The notes beneath the pieces are model-generated. The model searched no databases, was not told the origin of the DNA, and worked only from the letters and a program-made list of their open reading frames with translations. Both the position numbers and the translations under genes were made by a program. A stretch of DNA of 64,000 bases. Origin: Clostridium sp. 1001275B_160808_H3 (lineage in GTDB: Bacteria; Bacillota; Clostridia; Clostridiales; Clostridiaceae). The DNA is taken from positions 1 to 64,000 of the forward strand of contig NZ_JADNAT010000004.1 of NCBI RefSeq assembly GCF_015550425.1, in the 5' to 3' direction. Each line of letters starts with the position of its first letter. The stretch's first letter is position 1. Shown in pieces: positions 44,053 to 52,133 of this stretch.

Positions 44053-45225
44053 ATGTTACAGGAAGAGCTAAAGAATAATATATATTGGGTAGGGGTTAAA
44101 GACCCGGATTTAAAAATATTTGATATAATAATGGAAACTAAAAAAGGAACAACCTATAACTCTTACGTAATAAATGACGAAAAAGTAGCTGTAGTAGATA
44201 CTGTTAAAACTGGATTTTATGATGAGTTTAAAAATAATTTAAAAGAAGTAATTGGTGATAGGAAAGTAGACTATGTTATAGTTCAGCATACTGAATTAGA
44301 TCATAGTGGATCATTAATAAAATTAATTGAAGATTATCCTGAAATAAAAGTAGTAGCATCTAAAGCTGCATTAAATTATTTAAAGAATATATTAAATAGA
44401 GATTTTAATGCCGTAGAAGCTAAAGAAGAGATTTCACTTGGAGAAACAAGTCTTAAATTTATAAGCGCACCTAATTTACACTGGCCAGATACTATTTTCA
44501 CATATGTAAAAGAAAGAAATTTACTATTTACATGTGATTTTACTGGTTCTCATTATTGTCCAGAAGGCGGAATTACAGAAAGTTTGAACCAAGATTATTT
44601 TGTAGAAATGGAATACTACTTTAATTGCATAATGGGACCATTTAAAAAGTTTGTACTAATGGGTTTAGAGAAGATAAAAGACTTAAATATAGAATGTATT
44701 GCACCTAGTCATGGACCAGTTCATGTTGCTAATATAGATAAGATTTTAAATCTTTATAAAGAATGGGCAACAGAAGCAGAAGTAGATAAAAATAAGGTAG
44801 AAATATTTTACATTTCTGCATATGGAAATACAGAAAATATGGCTAACTTTATGAAGGAAATGCTAGAAGAAAAGGGATTTAATGCAGATGTAACAGAAAT
44901 AACAACTATTCCTTTAGAAGAAAGTATAGCAAAAATAGAAAGAGCAAGAGGATTTATGGTTGGATCTCCAACAATAAATCAAGATGCAGTTAAACCATCT
45001 TGGGATTTATTATCATTAGTTAATCCTATAATAAATAGAGGAAAACCTGCATTAGCATTTGGTTCTTATGGATGGAGTGGAGAAGGAGTAAGAATGCTAA
45101 CATCAAGACTTAAAGATTTAAAGCTTAAAGTAGTTGAGCCAGGATTATCATTCTGTTTTGTGCCTTCAGATCAAGATTATAAGAATGCAGAAGAAATGGT
45201 AAATAAGTTTATAGAACTGATGTAG
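44053..45225 (+). CDS. fprA: Flavodiiron protein (A-type flavoprotein)
   Basis: 390 residues. The metallo-beta-lactamase-like diiron domain (about 1-245) has HTELDHSGS with His79, Glu81, Asp83 and His84, APNLHWPDT near 140, FTCDFTGSH near 160 and PSHGPVHVA near 225. The flavodoxin domain (about 250-390) starts [17 protein letters not shown] and includes [11 protein letters not shown]. There is no rubredoxin domain. These cytoplasmic enzymes reduce O2 to water or NO to N2O. TTGACA at 43982-43987 is a good -35 upstream, but the -10 is ambiguous. It is a single gene with its own terminator. With hcp and rubrerythrin it forms an oxygen/NO defence set. Confidence 0.93.
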   Translation: MLQEELKNNIYWVGVKDPDLKIFDIIMETKKGTTYNSYVINDEKVAVVDTVKTGFYDEFKNNLKEVIGDRKVDYVIVQHTELDHSGSLIKLIEDYPEIKVVASKAALNYLKNILNRDFNAVEAKEEISLGETSLKFISAPNLHWPDTIFTYVKERNLLFTCDFTGSHYCPEGGITESLNQDYFVEMEYYFNCIMGPFKKFVLMGLEKIKDLNIECIAPSHGPVHVANIDKILNLYKEWATEAEVDKNKVEIFYISAYGNTENMANFMKEMLEEKGFNADVTEITTIPLEESIAKIERARGFMVGSPTINQDAVKPSWDLLSLVNPIINRGKPALAFGSYGWSGEGVRMLTSRLKDLKLKVVEPGLSFCFVPSDQDYKNAEEMVNKFIELM

Positions 45226-45245
45226 TTAAAAAACACTAGTAAAAG

Positions 45246-45278
45246 AAAGATCTGTGAATAAAAAAACACAGGTCTTTT
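45246..45278 (+). terminator. Terminator after fprA
   Basis: AAAGATCTGTG (45246-45256) pairs with CACAGGTCTTT (45267-45277), one G-U pair, within a T-rich tail. Confidence 0.75.
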
Positions 45279-45502
45279 ATTATTTTACAACAAAATATTA
45301 ACTAAAAATATATAATTATGAAAAAGAAAGTATTAGTCATAATAAACTTTCATATATATTTAATATGATATAGATAAAAATAATTAAATTTTAAAAATTA
45401 TTCCCTAAAAAAGCATCTTAGGAATATCTATATAGTAAATACTAAAAAAGGGGGGAAACTGCTTCTTAATAATTGCTAAAGCAATTTTAAAGTGGAAAAT
45501 AT

Positions 45503-47812
45503 ATGAGAAAAGAGTTAACTTCACAAGAAGTAAAATTTAATTTTAAATTCAAAGAAAGTGATTTGAAAGGCAGTGTAACAAAAATTCCTGAAATAGATAG
45601 TGAGTATGAAAAGATTGGAAGAGCTCTTAATATAAATAAAGAAGGCTATAATCTTTATTTAATTGATTCATTTTCTAAGGAAAAACTAAAGAAACTGCAA
45701 GGTTATATAGAGGAGCAGTATAAATATCTGGAACCTCCAAAAGACATTTGCTATGTTTCATTAGAGGATGATAAAAAGCCAGAAGTATTATTTGTTAGTA
45801 ATGGTAATGGTAAAAAGTTGAAGGACGCAGTTGAAGAAATAAGAAATAATTATATAGAAATAGTAGAGGAGTTCTATAATACTTCATCTGAAGATGAAAA
45901 GGATGAGCTTATAGAAGAAATACAAAGTAAGAGAAATGATTATATAAGTGAATTGATGGAGATGGCAAAAAAAGAAGATTTTGAAGTGAAAGTCACTAAT
46001 AAGGGTTTTGCTTTTATTCCATTAATAAATGGCAAGGTAATTAGCGAAAGTGAATATGATAAATTAGAAAAAAATAAGAAAGAAGCTATTGTAGCAAAAG
46101 CATCTATTTTAAAGAAAAAAGCAGAAGTAGTTTTAGGAAAATTAAAAGATATAGAAACTAAATCAATAAAAAAGTTAAAGGAAATATATAGTGATTTCTT
46201 AGCCAAGGAAATGGAAGGATATAAGGACGAGGTTTTACTTGAATTTATAGATGATGATGCAGCTTATGAATATTTAGAAAGATTATTTATATCAATTGAA
46301 AAGGAAATTATAAATTGCTATACAATGGATATTGATGAAGATGAAGAACAACTTTATCAAGTTATAAATAAGTATGATATGCATTTACTTGTTGACAATA
46401 GTTCAAGGTCTACACCACCTGTTATTTATGAAGAAGATCCAAATATAAACAATTTAATGGGTTTTATAGAGTATGAGAATCATAATGGTGTATATACGAC
46501 AGATATATCCTTAATAAATCCAGGAACTTTACTAAAAGCAAATGGTGGATGTTTAATTGTTAGAATGAGCTCACTAGCTACTAATTCATATTCTTACTAC
46601 CATTTGAAGAAGGCTCTTATAACTAATAAAATAACATATGATAATTCAAAATCATATGTAGAAGTAATATCAATAAGTGGATTAAAGCCACAACCAATAC
46701 CTATAAATGTAAAAGTGATTTTAATAGGTGATCAAGAAACTTATGATACACTGTATAGCTTAGATGAAGATTTTAGAAAGTTATTCCCTTTAAGGGCTGA
46801 ATTTAATCCTATTGTAGAGGCAAATGATAATGTTACATCTTATATAAATAAATCTATAAAAAATAAAGTAAAGCAAAATAATCTTATGCCTATTACAGAA
46901 GATGGAATAAATGAAATAATCAAATATCTATCAAGAACTGCTAATAGTAAGACTAAAGTAAATATAGATACTACTGAAATAGAAAAATTAATGATTTTAG
47001 CAAATGATAATGCAAAAAAGAGAAAGTCATTAATGATAGAATCTAAAGATATAGTAGATATTGCATATGCTAAAGAAAGAATAGAAGATGAATATGATAA
47101 AATGTATAAAGAAAACAAAATTTTAATATCTGTTATAGGAAAAAGAGTAGGAGTTATAAATGCACTAGCTGTTTTGGATACTGGATATCATTCTTTTGGA
47201 AAGCCTATGAGGATAACATGTGTATCTCACAAAGGATCAGGAAGAATAATAGATATTCATAAAGAAAGTAGATTAAGCGGAAAAATACATGAAAAATCAA
47301 TAAATATATTAAAAGGATTACTAAATAATATAATTAATCCATATGAAGAAATTCCAGTAGATTTTTATTTAAGTTTTGAGCAAATTTATGGTTTACTTGA
47401 TGGAGATAGTGCATCAGTAGCAGAGATTATATGTATTTTATCTTCATTAAGTAAAAGACCTATAAAGCAAACAATTGCAGTAACTGGCTCTATAAATCAA
47501 TTAGGGGAGGTACAAGCAATTGGAGGTGTTAATGAAAAAATTGAAGGTTTCTATAGGGTATGTGACTTTTTAGATACAGTTAAAAATAAAGGAGTTTTAA
47601 TTCCTTCTTCAAATAAGGATGAATTAATATTAATACCAGAAATTGAGAAGTCTATAGAAAATGGGGATTTCCATATATATACTATGGATAATCTAGATGA
47701 TGCAATAGAAACTTTAATATTAGAAGAAGGTGAATCATTAGAAGATTTTTATACAAGCTTACGATCAGAAATAAAAAAATATAAAAAAGTTAAAAAAGAA
47801 AAACAAGAATAG
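45503..47812 (+). CDS. Lon-like (S16) protease with degenerate ATPase domain
   Basis: 769 residues, COG1067/LonB-like layout. The catalytic dyad of the S16 domain is present: Ser636 in LLDGDSASVAE and Lys679 in GGVNEKIEGF. The middle is a coiled-coil insert (about 110-245). The expected Walker A position (residues 51-62, LYLIDSFSKEKL) has no GxxGxGK[ST], and the Walker B equivalent reads GGCLIVRMSSLA without an acidic residue. ATP hydrolysis is therefore unlikely, as in LonC-type proteases. Upstream lie GGGGGG (45450-45454 region) and a small hairpin (45471-45486), but only AGTGG is close to the ATG. It sits ahead of the spoIIA genes; a sporulation role is inference. Confidence 0.82.
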   Translation: MRKELTSQEVKFNFKFKESDLKGSVTKIPEIDSEYEKIGRALNINKEGYNLYLIDSFSKEKLKKLQGYIEEQYKYLEPPKDICYVSLEDDKKPEVLFVSNGNGKKLKDAVEEIRNNYIEIVEEFYNTSSEDEKDELIEEIQSKRNDYISELMEMAKKEDFEVKVTNKGFAFIPLINGKVISESEYDKLEKNKKEAIVAKASILKKKAEVVLGKLKDIETKSIKKLKEIYSDFLAKEMEGYKDEVLLEFIDDDAAYEYLERLFISIEKEIINCYTMDIDEDEEQLYQVINKYDMHLLVDNSSRSTPPVIYEEDPNINNLMGFIEYENHNGVYTTDISLINPGTLLKANGGCLIVRMSSLATNSYSYYHLKKALITNKITYDNSKSYVEVISISGLKPQPIPINVKVILIGDQETYDTLYSLDEDFRKLFPLRAEFNPIVEANDNVTSYINKSIKNKVKQNNLMPITEDGINEIIKYLSRTANSKTKVNIDTTEIEKLMILANDNAKKRKSLMIESKDIVDIAYAKERIEDEYDKMYKENKILISVIGKRVGVINALAVLDTGYHSFGKPMRITCVSHKGSGRIIDIHKESRLSGKIHEKSINILKGLLNNIINPYEEIPVDFYLSFEQIYGLLDGDSASVAEIICILSSLSKRPIKQTIAVTGSINQLGEVQAIGGVNEKIEGFYRVCDFLDTVKNKGVLIPSSNKDELILIPEIEKSIENGDFHIYTMDNLDDAIETLILEEGESLEDFYTSLRSEIKKYKKVKKEKQE

Positions 47813-47864
47813 TAATATAACTAAAAGACATAGTCTTAGAAATTTATTTTAATGTAGAATTTAG

Positions 47865-48055
47865 TTTATTCAATTTCAAGTAATCTTGACTACTTTTACA
47901 AAGTTAATCTCTTATTTTTATAAAGGGGGTCGCGTTTCGCGACCCCCTTTTAGGCTTACACATTAATTTTTTCTTCTAAAGGGTATAACGAAACGTTATA
48001 TCCTCTTAAGCTATTGATTTTACTTACTTAAGATAGGTTTTAAATAGAATTTTTT
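47865..48055 (+). repeat. Dispersed hairpin repeat, copy 2 (full length)
   Basis: It carries a 13-bp perfect GC-rich stem, AAAGGGGGTCGCG-TTT-CGCGACCCCCTTT (47922-47950), which could also terminate the protease transcript. A second hairpin, AGGGTATAACG-AAA-CGTTATATCCT, lies at about 47980-48003, followed by the far arm TTTTACTTACTT. Copies are at 181-320 (inverted, missing the second hairpin) and 35049-35134 (right half). It occupies most of the 520-base gap before spoIIAA. Confidence 0.75.
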
Positions 48056-48207
48056 TATCTACTATTTAAATATGCATAAAACTAAGTATTTTTAATTTTT
48101 AATAAAAATTTATAACATATATTACATAAATTTATATTGAGTAATAAATTAAATATTAAAATTTCTATTAATTTAAATATAATAAGATAAAAAAGTTATT
48201 ATTTTAT

Positions 48208-48237
48208 TTGACTATGAATAAAATAGTATGTTAAAAT
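48208..48237 (+). promoter_or_regulatory. Candidate promoter of the spoIIA operon
   Basis: TTGACT (48208-48213) and TAAAAT (48232-48237) are 18 bases apart. It resembles a sigma-A promoter rather than the sigma-H promoter expected for spoIIA. I could not identify a clear sigma-H pair or a TGTCGAA Spo0A box nearby. Confidence 0.4.
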
Positions 48238-48285
48238 TATGGAAAAAGAAGGAAAATAATTTTTAAATAACTATTGAGGAGGTGG

Positions 48286-48345
48286 GTGGTGCTGGTCGCA
48301 CAATTAAATGGCTTTCTGCGGCAGCCCCAGTTTGTATGTATCTAA
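48286..48345 (+). other. Possible 19-codon leader ORF overlapping the spoIIAA start
   Basis: GAGGAGG (48276-48282) is the only strong ribosome site in this leader. It points to GTG codons at 48286/48289 in a frame encoding about 18-19 residues (ending RQPQFVCI), stopping at a TAA at 48343-48345. The spoIIAA ATG (48336) lies inside that frame's end, so spoIIAA could be translated by re-initiation. An inverted repeat (GGTGCTGGTCGCA with TGCGGCAGCCCC) covers the leader. In the spoIIAA frame the same region would give an 18-residue extension starting GTG at 48282. Confidence 0.4.
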
Positions 48346-48671
48346 AATTCGATAAAAATGAAGACAAACTAGTTGTTAGCTTAATGGGTGAGTTAGATCA
48401 TCATAGTGCTGAAGAGGTAAGAGTTAAAATAGATGATAGGATAGATAGAGATAACATAAAAAAAGTTATATTAAACTTTAATGGAGTAACATTTATGGAT
48501 AGCTCTGGAATTGGTGTAGTTATAGGTAGATATAAGAAAATGCAAAATAGAGATGGGAAACTTTGTGTAGCAGAAATAAATAAAACTGTTAATAAAGTTT
48601 TTGAAATATCAGGTATGTATAAAATTATTGATGTATATAGCAATATAGATGAAGCTGTAGTCAATATTTAA
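48336..48671 (+). CDS. spoIIAA: Anti-sigma-F factor antagonist SpoIIAA
   Basis: 111 residues from the ATG at 48336. This is a STAS-domain protein: [29 protein letters not shown], then [20 protein letters not shown], where the Ser pair (DSSG) holds the residue phosphorylated by SpoIIAB. Unphosphorylated SpoIIAA binds SpoIIAB and frees sigma-F in the forespore. Family members begin with this MYLKF-type strand, so the upstream in-frame GTG (48282) is probably not the start, although no ribosome site precedes the ATG directly. It is the first gene of the spoIIA operon. Confidence 0.92.
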   Translation: MYLKFDKNEDKLVVSLMGELDHHSAEEVRVKIDDRIDRDNIKKVILNFNGVTFMDSSGIGVVIGRYKKMQNRDGKLCVAEINKTVNKVFEISGMYKIIDVYSNIDEAVVNI

Positions 48672-48685
48672 TGGAGGGGTTTAAA

Positions 48686-49117
48686 ATGGTAGATAATAAA
48701 GTAAGTATAGAATTAATGAGTAAATCCCAAAACGAAGGGTTTGCAAGGGTTGCAGTTGCTGCATTTGTTTCCCAATTAGACCCAACAGTAGAAGAACTAA
48801 CAGATGTAAAGACAGCGGTATCAGAAGCCGTAACAAATTCTATAATACATGGTTATGAAAACAAAAAAGAGGGTATAATCAAAATAGAAGCTACTATAAG
48901 TGGGGATGAAATAACTATAAGTATTGAAGATTTTGGCAGAGGAATTACAAATGTTGAGCAAGCAATGGAACCACTATATACTTCAAAGCCAGAGCTAGAA
49001 AGATCCGGAATGGGATTTACAGTTATGGAAACATTTATGGATAGCTTAGAAGTAAAGAGCGAAGAAGGTAAAGGAACTAAAGTTGTAATGAAGAAGAAAT
49101 TCAACACAGTAAGTTAG
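48686..49117 (+). CDS. spoIIAB: Anti-sigma-F factor SpoIIAB (serine kinase)
   Basis: 143 residues from the ATG at 48686; an ATG five codons upstream overlaps the GGAGGGG ribosome site and the spoIIAA stop. It is a GHKL ATPase/kinase: [17 protein letters not shown] (N box), [19 protein letters not shown] (G1 box, D-x-G-x-G), and [15 protein letters not shown] (G2 box). It binds sigma-F with ATP and phosphorylates SpoIIAA, switching partners during asymmetric division. It lies 14 bases after spoIIAA and 9 before sigF, in the canonical operon order. Confidence 0.95.
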   Translation: MVDNKVSIELMSKSQNEGFARVAVAAFVSQLDPTVEELTDVKTAVSEAVTNSIIHGYENKKEGIIKIEATISGDEITISIEDFGRGITNVEQAMEPLYTSKPELERSGMGFTVMETFMDSLEVKSEEGKGTKVVMKKKFNTVS

Positions 49118-49126
49118 GTGAAGTAT

Positions 49127-49882
49127 ATGGAAAATGGAAGTGTAAGAAAAGAGGCGTATAATTATGAAGAAAACTCACAATTAATACCTCTAGCAAAAGC
49201 AGGTAATCAAGATGCCATGAATAAAGTCATTGAGATGAATTTACCTCTTGTATCATCCATTAGTAAAAAATTCCTTAATAGAGGGTATGATTACGAAGAC
49301 ATATTTCAAATAGGTTCCATAGGGTTAGTTAAAGCTATAAATAATTTCGATGATAAATTTAATGTTAAGTTTTCTACCTATGCAGTTCCTATGATAATAG
49401 GGGAAATAAAGAGGTTTATTAGAGATGACGGAATAATAAAGGTAAGTAGAAATGTAAAAAGTTTAGCTAGGAAGTTACATTTTGACAAAGAACAACTAAC
49501 TAAAAAATTAGATAGGGAACCAACTATTGAAGAGCTATCTGAGTTTTCAGGCGTAGACAAAGAAGAAATACTGTTTGCTATAGAATCTGCTGCTAGTATG
49601 CAATATCTATATGATACTATTCATCAAGATGATGGAGCCCCTGTTTTACTTATAGACAAACTAAGTGAAAAAGGTGAAGACGATAGTGATATGATAAATA
49701 AAATTGCATTAAAAGAAGCACTAAGAAGCCTCGATAGTAAGTCAAGACAAATAATAATGCTTAGATACTTTAAGGATAAAACACAAGTTCAAGTTGCTAA
49801 GATGCTAGGTATAAGTCAGGTGCAAGTATCTAGAATTGAAAAGAAAGTATTAGTATTAATGAAACAAAAACTACAAGAATAA
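49127..49882 (+). CDS. sigF: Sporulation sigma factor SigF
   Basis: 251 residues from the ATG at 49127, with TAGGTGAAG just before it; an in-frame GTG at 49118 overlaps that site. Region 2 is FLNRGYDYEDIFQIGSIGLVKAINNFDDKFNVKFSTYAVPMIIGEIKRFIRD near 45-97. Region 3 is near 105-175. Region 4 is IMLRYFKDKTQVQVAKMLGISQVQVSRIEKKVL near 210-243. It directs the first forespore-specific genes. It is the last gene of spoIIA, followed by a strong terminator and then the spoVA genes. Confidence 0.96.
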   Translation: MENGSVRKEAYNYEENSQLIPLAKAGNQDAMNKVIEMNLPLVSSISKKFLNRGYDYEDIFQIGSIGLVKAINNFDDKFNVKFSTYAVPMIIGEIKRFIRDDGIIKVSRNVKSLARKLHFDKEQLTKKLDREPTIEELSEFSGVDKEEILFAIESAASMQYLYDTIHQDDGAPVLLIDKLSEKGEDDSDMINKIALKEALRSLDSKSRQIIMLRYFKDKTQVQVAKMLGISQVQVSRIEKKVLVLMKQKLQE

Positions 49883-49945
49883 AGAAAAAATATTAAATTA
49901 CAAATGATAACAAAGGGAAAGAAAAAAATGAATAAGTTATAATAA

Positions 49946-49982
49946 AAATCTTTTGAAATTATATCAAAAGATTTTTTTTTTG
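49946..49982 (+). terminator. Terminator after sigF
   Basis: AAATCTTTTGA (49946-49956) pairs with TCAAAAGATTT (49964-49974), then eight more T. Confidence 0.88.
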
Positions 49983-50068
49983 TTGAAAAAATTTTGAAGT
50001 ATATTCCAGTGTTATATTTATTATAATTGGGATAATAAAATTATACATATTTAGAAAGGAGTAATATT

Positions 50069-50539
50069 ATGGCTAAAAAAAAGACACCAAGTGAACAACA
50101 AATATTAAATAAATTTCAAACTATTACAGATCAGACAAATCCAAAGCCTAAAATAGTTAGAAATTGTGCAAGGGCTTTTTTAGTTGGAGGGGCAATTTGT
50201 ACATTAGGTCAAATTTTTCAAACACTTCTAGTTAAATATGGATTTCAAGAAGAAGAGGTTAAAATGTTGTTACCAATAATTATGGTATTTTTAGGAGCTC
50301 TTTTAACTGGAGTAGGAATATACGATAAAATAGCATCTTTCGGAGGCGCTGGAACGGTAGTTCCGATAACAGGTTTTTCAAATGCTGTTGTTGCTCCAGC
50401 CATAGAATTTAAAAAAGAAGGTTTCGTGTTTGGAGTAGCAGCTAAAATGTTTACCATAGCAGGACCAGTATTAGTATATGGTATAGGAAGCTCCGTAATA
50501 ATAGGTATTATTTATTATTTTATACAAGTATTAAAATAA
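50069..50539 (+). CDS. spoVAC: Stage V sporulation protein SpoVAC
   Basis: 156 residues with a basic N-terminus (MAKKKTPSEQQ) and about four membrane helices. ARAFLVGGAICTLGQIFQ and FGGAGTVVPITGFSNAVVAPAIEFKKEGFVFGVAAKMF are SpoVAC signatures. It is a mechanosensitive channel component of the forespore inner membrane, part of the complex moving Ca-dipicolinate into the forespore and out at germination. It is the first gene of spoVAC-AD-AE with an AAAGGAG site. A forespore promoter is expected upstream, in the 100 bases after the sigF terminator, but I could not define one confidently. Confidence 0.95.
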   Translation: MAKKKTPSEQQILNKFQTITDQTNPKPKIVRNCARAFLVGGAICTLGQIFQTLLVKYGFQEEEVKMLLPIIMVFLGALLTGVGIYDKIASFGGAGTVVPITGFSNAVVAPAIEFKKEGFVFGVAAKMFTIAGPVLVYGIGSSVIIGIIYYFIQVLK

Positions 50540-50557
50540 AAAGGAGGAAGGAATAAT

Positions 50558-51592
50558 ATGAATACTAATAATTTAAATGTAAAAAAAGTTGGAAAGCAAA
50601 CTGTAAAACTTCAAAATCCTCCTAAAATAATAGCAACATATTCTATTGTTGGACCAAAAGAGGGTGAAGGACCATTAAAGGAATATTTTGATGAAATATT
50701 AAATGATGATATGTTTGGAAAAGAAAGCTATGAAAAAGCTGAGAGCGAAATGATGTATACAGCAATAACAAGTGCAATAAATCGCGCTGGATTAAAAGAA
50801 GAGGATATAGATTATTTATTTGCTGGAGATTTATTAAATCAAATAACATCTTCATCTTTTGCAGCTAGAAAATTAAATATACCGTTCTTTGGATTATATG
50901 GAGCTTGCTCCACTATGTCAGAATCATTAAGTGTGGCTTCTATGATGATAGATGGAGGATTTGCTAATTATGTTGTTGCCTCTACTTCATCACATTTTAG
51001 TTCAGCAGAAAGGCAATTTAGATTTCCTTTGGAATATGGGTCACAAAGAAGTCCATTGGCTCAATGGACTGTAACTGGTTCAGGAGCTATGGTTCTTGGA
51101 AAAGAGGGTAACTTTCCAGAAGTTACTTATATAACAACAGGAGTTGTAAAAGATTATGGAATAAAAGACCCAAATAACATGGGTGCAGCTATGGCACCAG
51201 CAGCAGTAGATACCTTAGCAAGGCATTTCAAGGATACAGGTAGAGACCCTAAGTTTTATGATGTAATTGCAACAGGGGATTTGGGTAAAGTAGGTAAAGA
51301 AATAACATGTAAATTACTATTAGAATATGGATATGATATAAGAGAAAATTACTTTGATTGTGGAGATATGATATTTGATGATGTAGTTCAAAATACAGAC
51401 TCAGGAGGAAGTGGGTGTGGGTGCTCAGCTGTGGTAGCATCAGGATGCTTCTACAAAAAATTAATGAGAAAAGAAATAAAAAATCTTTTATTAATTTCTA
51501 CAGGAGCTCTTATGAGTACAACCTCATCTTTACAAGGTGAAAGTATTCCGGGCATAGCACATGCTGTAGCAATAGAATTTAAAGAAAAGTAG
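50558..51592 (+). CDS. spoVAD: Stage V sporulation protein SpoVAD
   Basis: 344 residues. Thiolase-like fold: LNRAGLKEEDIDYLFAGDLLNQ-type segment near 70-95, IPFFGLYGACSTMSESLSVASMMIDGG near 110-135, and a C-terminal DTDSGGSGCGCSAVVASG-type glycine/cysteine-rich loop. It binds dipicolinic acid on the membrane surface and works with SpoVAC and SpoVAE in its transport. It starts 18 bases after spoVAC with AAGGAGG. It is full length for the family (about 335-345). Confidence 0.95.
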   Translation: MNTNNLNVKKVGKQTVKLQNPPKIIATYSIVGPKEGEGPLKEYFDEILNDDMFGKESYEKAESEMMYTAITSAINRAGLKEEDIDYLFAGDLLNQITSSSFAARKLNIPFFGLYGACSTMSESLSVASMMIDGGFANYVVASTSSHFSSAERQFRFPLEYGSQRSPLAQWTVTGSGAMVLGKEGNFPEVTYITTGVVKDYGIKDPNNMGAAMAPAAVDTLARHFKDTGRDPKFYDVIATGDLGKVGKEITCKLLLEYGYDIRENYFDCGDMIFDDVVQNTDSGGSGCGCSAVVASGCFYKKLMRKEIKNLLLISTGALMSTTSSLQGESIPGIAHAVAIEFKEK

Positions 51593-51607
51593 AAAGGGGA
51601 GACTAGT

Positions 51608-51964
51608 ATGGAATATTTAAGTGCCTTTATAGTAGGTGGAATAATATGTGTAATAGGACAAATTCTTATGGACACTACTAAATTGACACCAGCAAGAATT
51701 CTAGTAATCTTTGTAACATTAGGGGTAATATTAGGTGCCTTTGGAATATATGATAAATTAGTTGAAATAGGTGGAGCGGGTGCAACAGTTCCTTTACCTG
51801 GGTTTGGAAATTCTCTTGCTAAAGGTGCAATAAAAGCTGTTGAAGAAAAAGGATTAATAGGTGCTTTTACAGGTGGGATAACAGGAACAGCTGCAGGAAT
51901 AACAGCTGCAATTTTCTTTGGATACATAATGGCGTTAATATTTAATCCTAAAACAAAATCTTAA
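51608..51964 (+). CDS. spoVAE: Stage V sporulation protein SpoVAE (SpoVAEb type)
   Basis: 118 residues, about four membrane helices. FIVGGIICVIGQILMD at the N-terminus and GGAGATVPLPGFGNSLAKGAIKAVEEKGLIGAFTGG mirror the matching parts of SpoVAC, to which it is related. It is the third membrane component of the minimal clostridial SpoVA set, expressed in the forespore. It lies 15 bases after spoVAD with AAAGGGGAG. Clostridia often have only AC, AD and AE, as here. Confidence 0.94.
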   Translation: MEYLSAFIVGGIICVIGQILMDTTKLTPARILVIFVTLGVILGAFGIYDKLVEIGGAGATVPLPGFGNSLAKGAIKAVEEKGLIGAFTGGITGTAAGITAAIFFGYIMALIFNPKTKS

Positions 51965-52007
51965 TAGATTATAGTAAATATTAGAAATTAATACTTTAAA
52001 AAAATGG

Positions 52008-52043
52008 CCTAACAACTTATACTATAAGTGTTAGGTTTTTCTT
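52008..52043 (+). terminator. Terminator after spoVAE
   Basis: CCTAACAACTTAT (52008-52020) pairs with ATAAGTGTTAGG (52024-52035), one bulged base, then TTTTTCTTTTTTT. Confidence 0.88.
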
Positions 52044-52133
52044 TTTTTAGTTAAATTTAAAAAATGATACAATTAAAATAACTTTAAAAATAATAGTAAT
52101 AAATGGCGAATTATTAGAGGTAGGAGGAGGAAA

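Noticed and set aside
48282..48335. 18-residue N-terminal extension of SpoIIAA from GTG
   Set aside because: The ribosome site overlaps the GTG itself and the extension does not fit the family's N-terminus; it is kept only as an alternative to the leader-frame idea.
51451..51927. 158-codon minus-strand frame across spoVAD and spoVAE
   Set aside because: Antisense of two well-identified sporulation genes; Pro/Ala-rich composition reflects Gly/Ala codons of the true strand.
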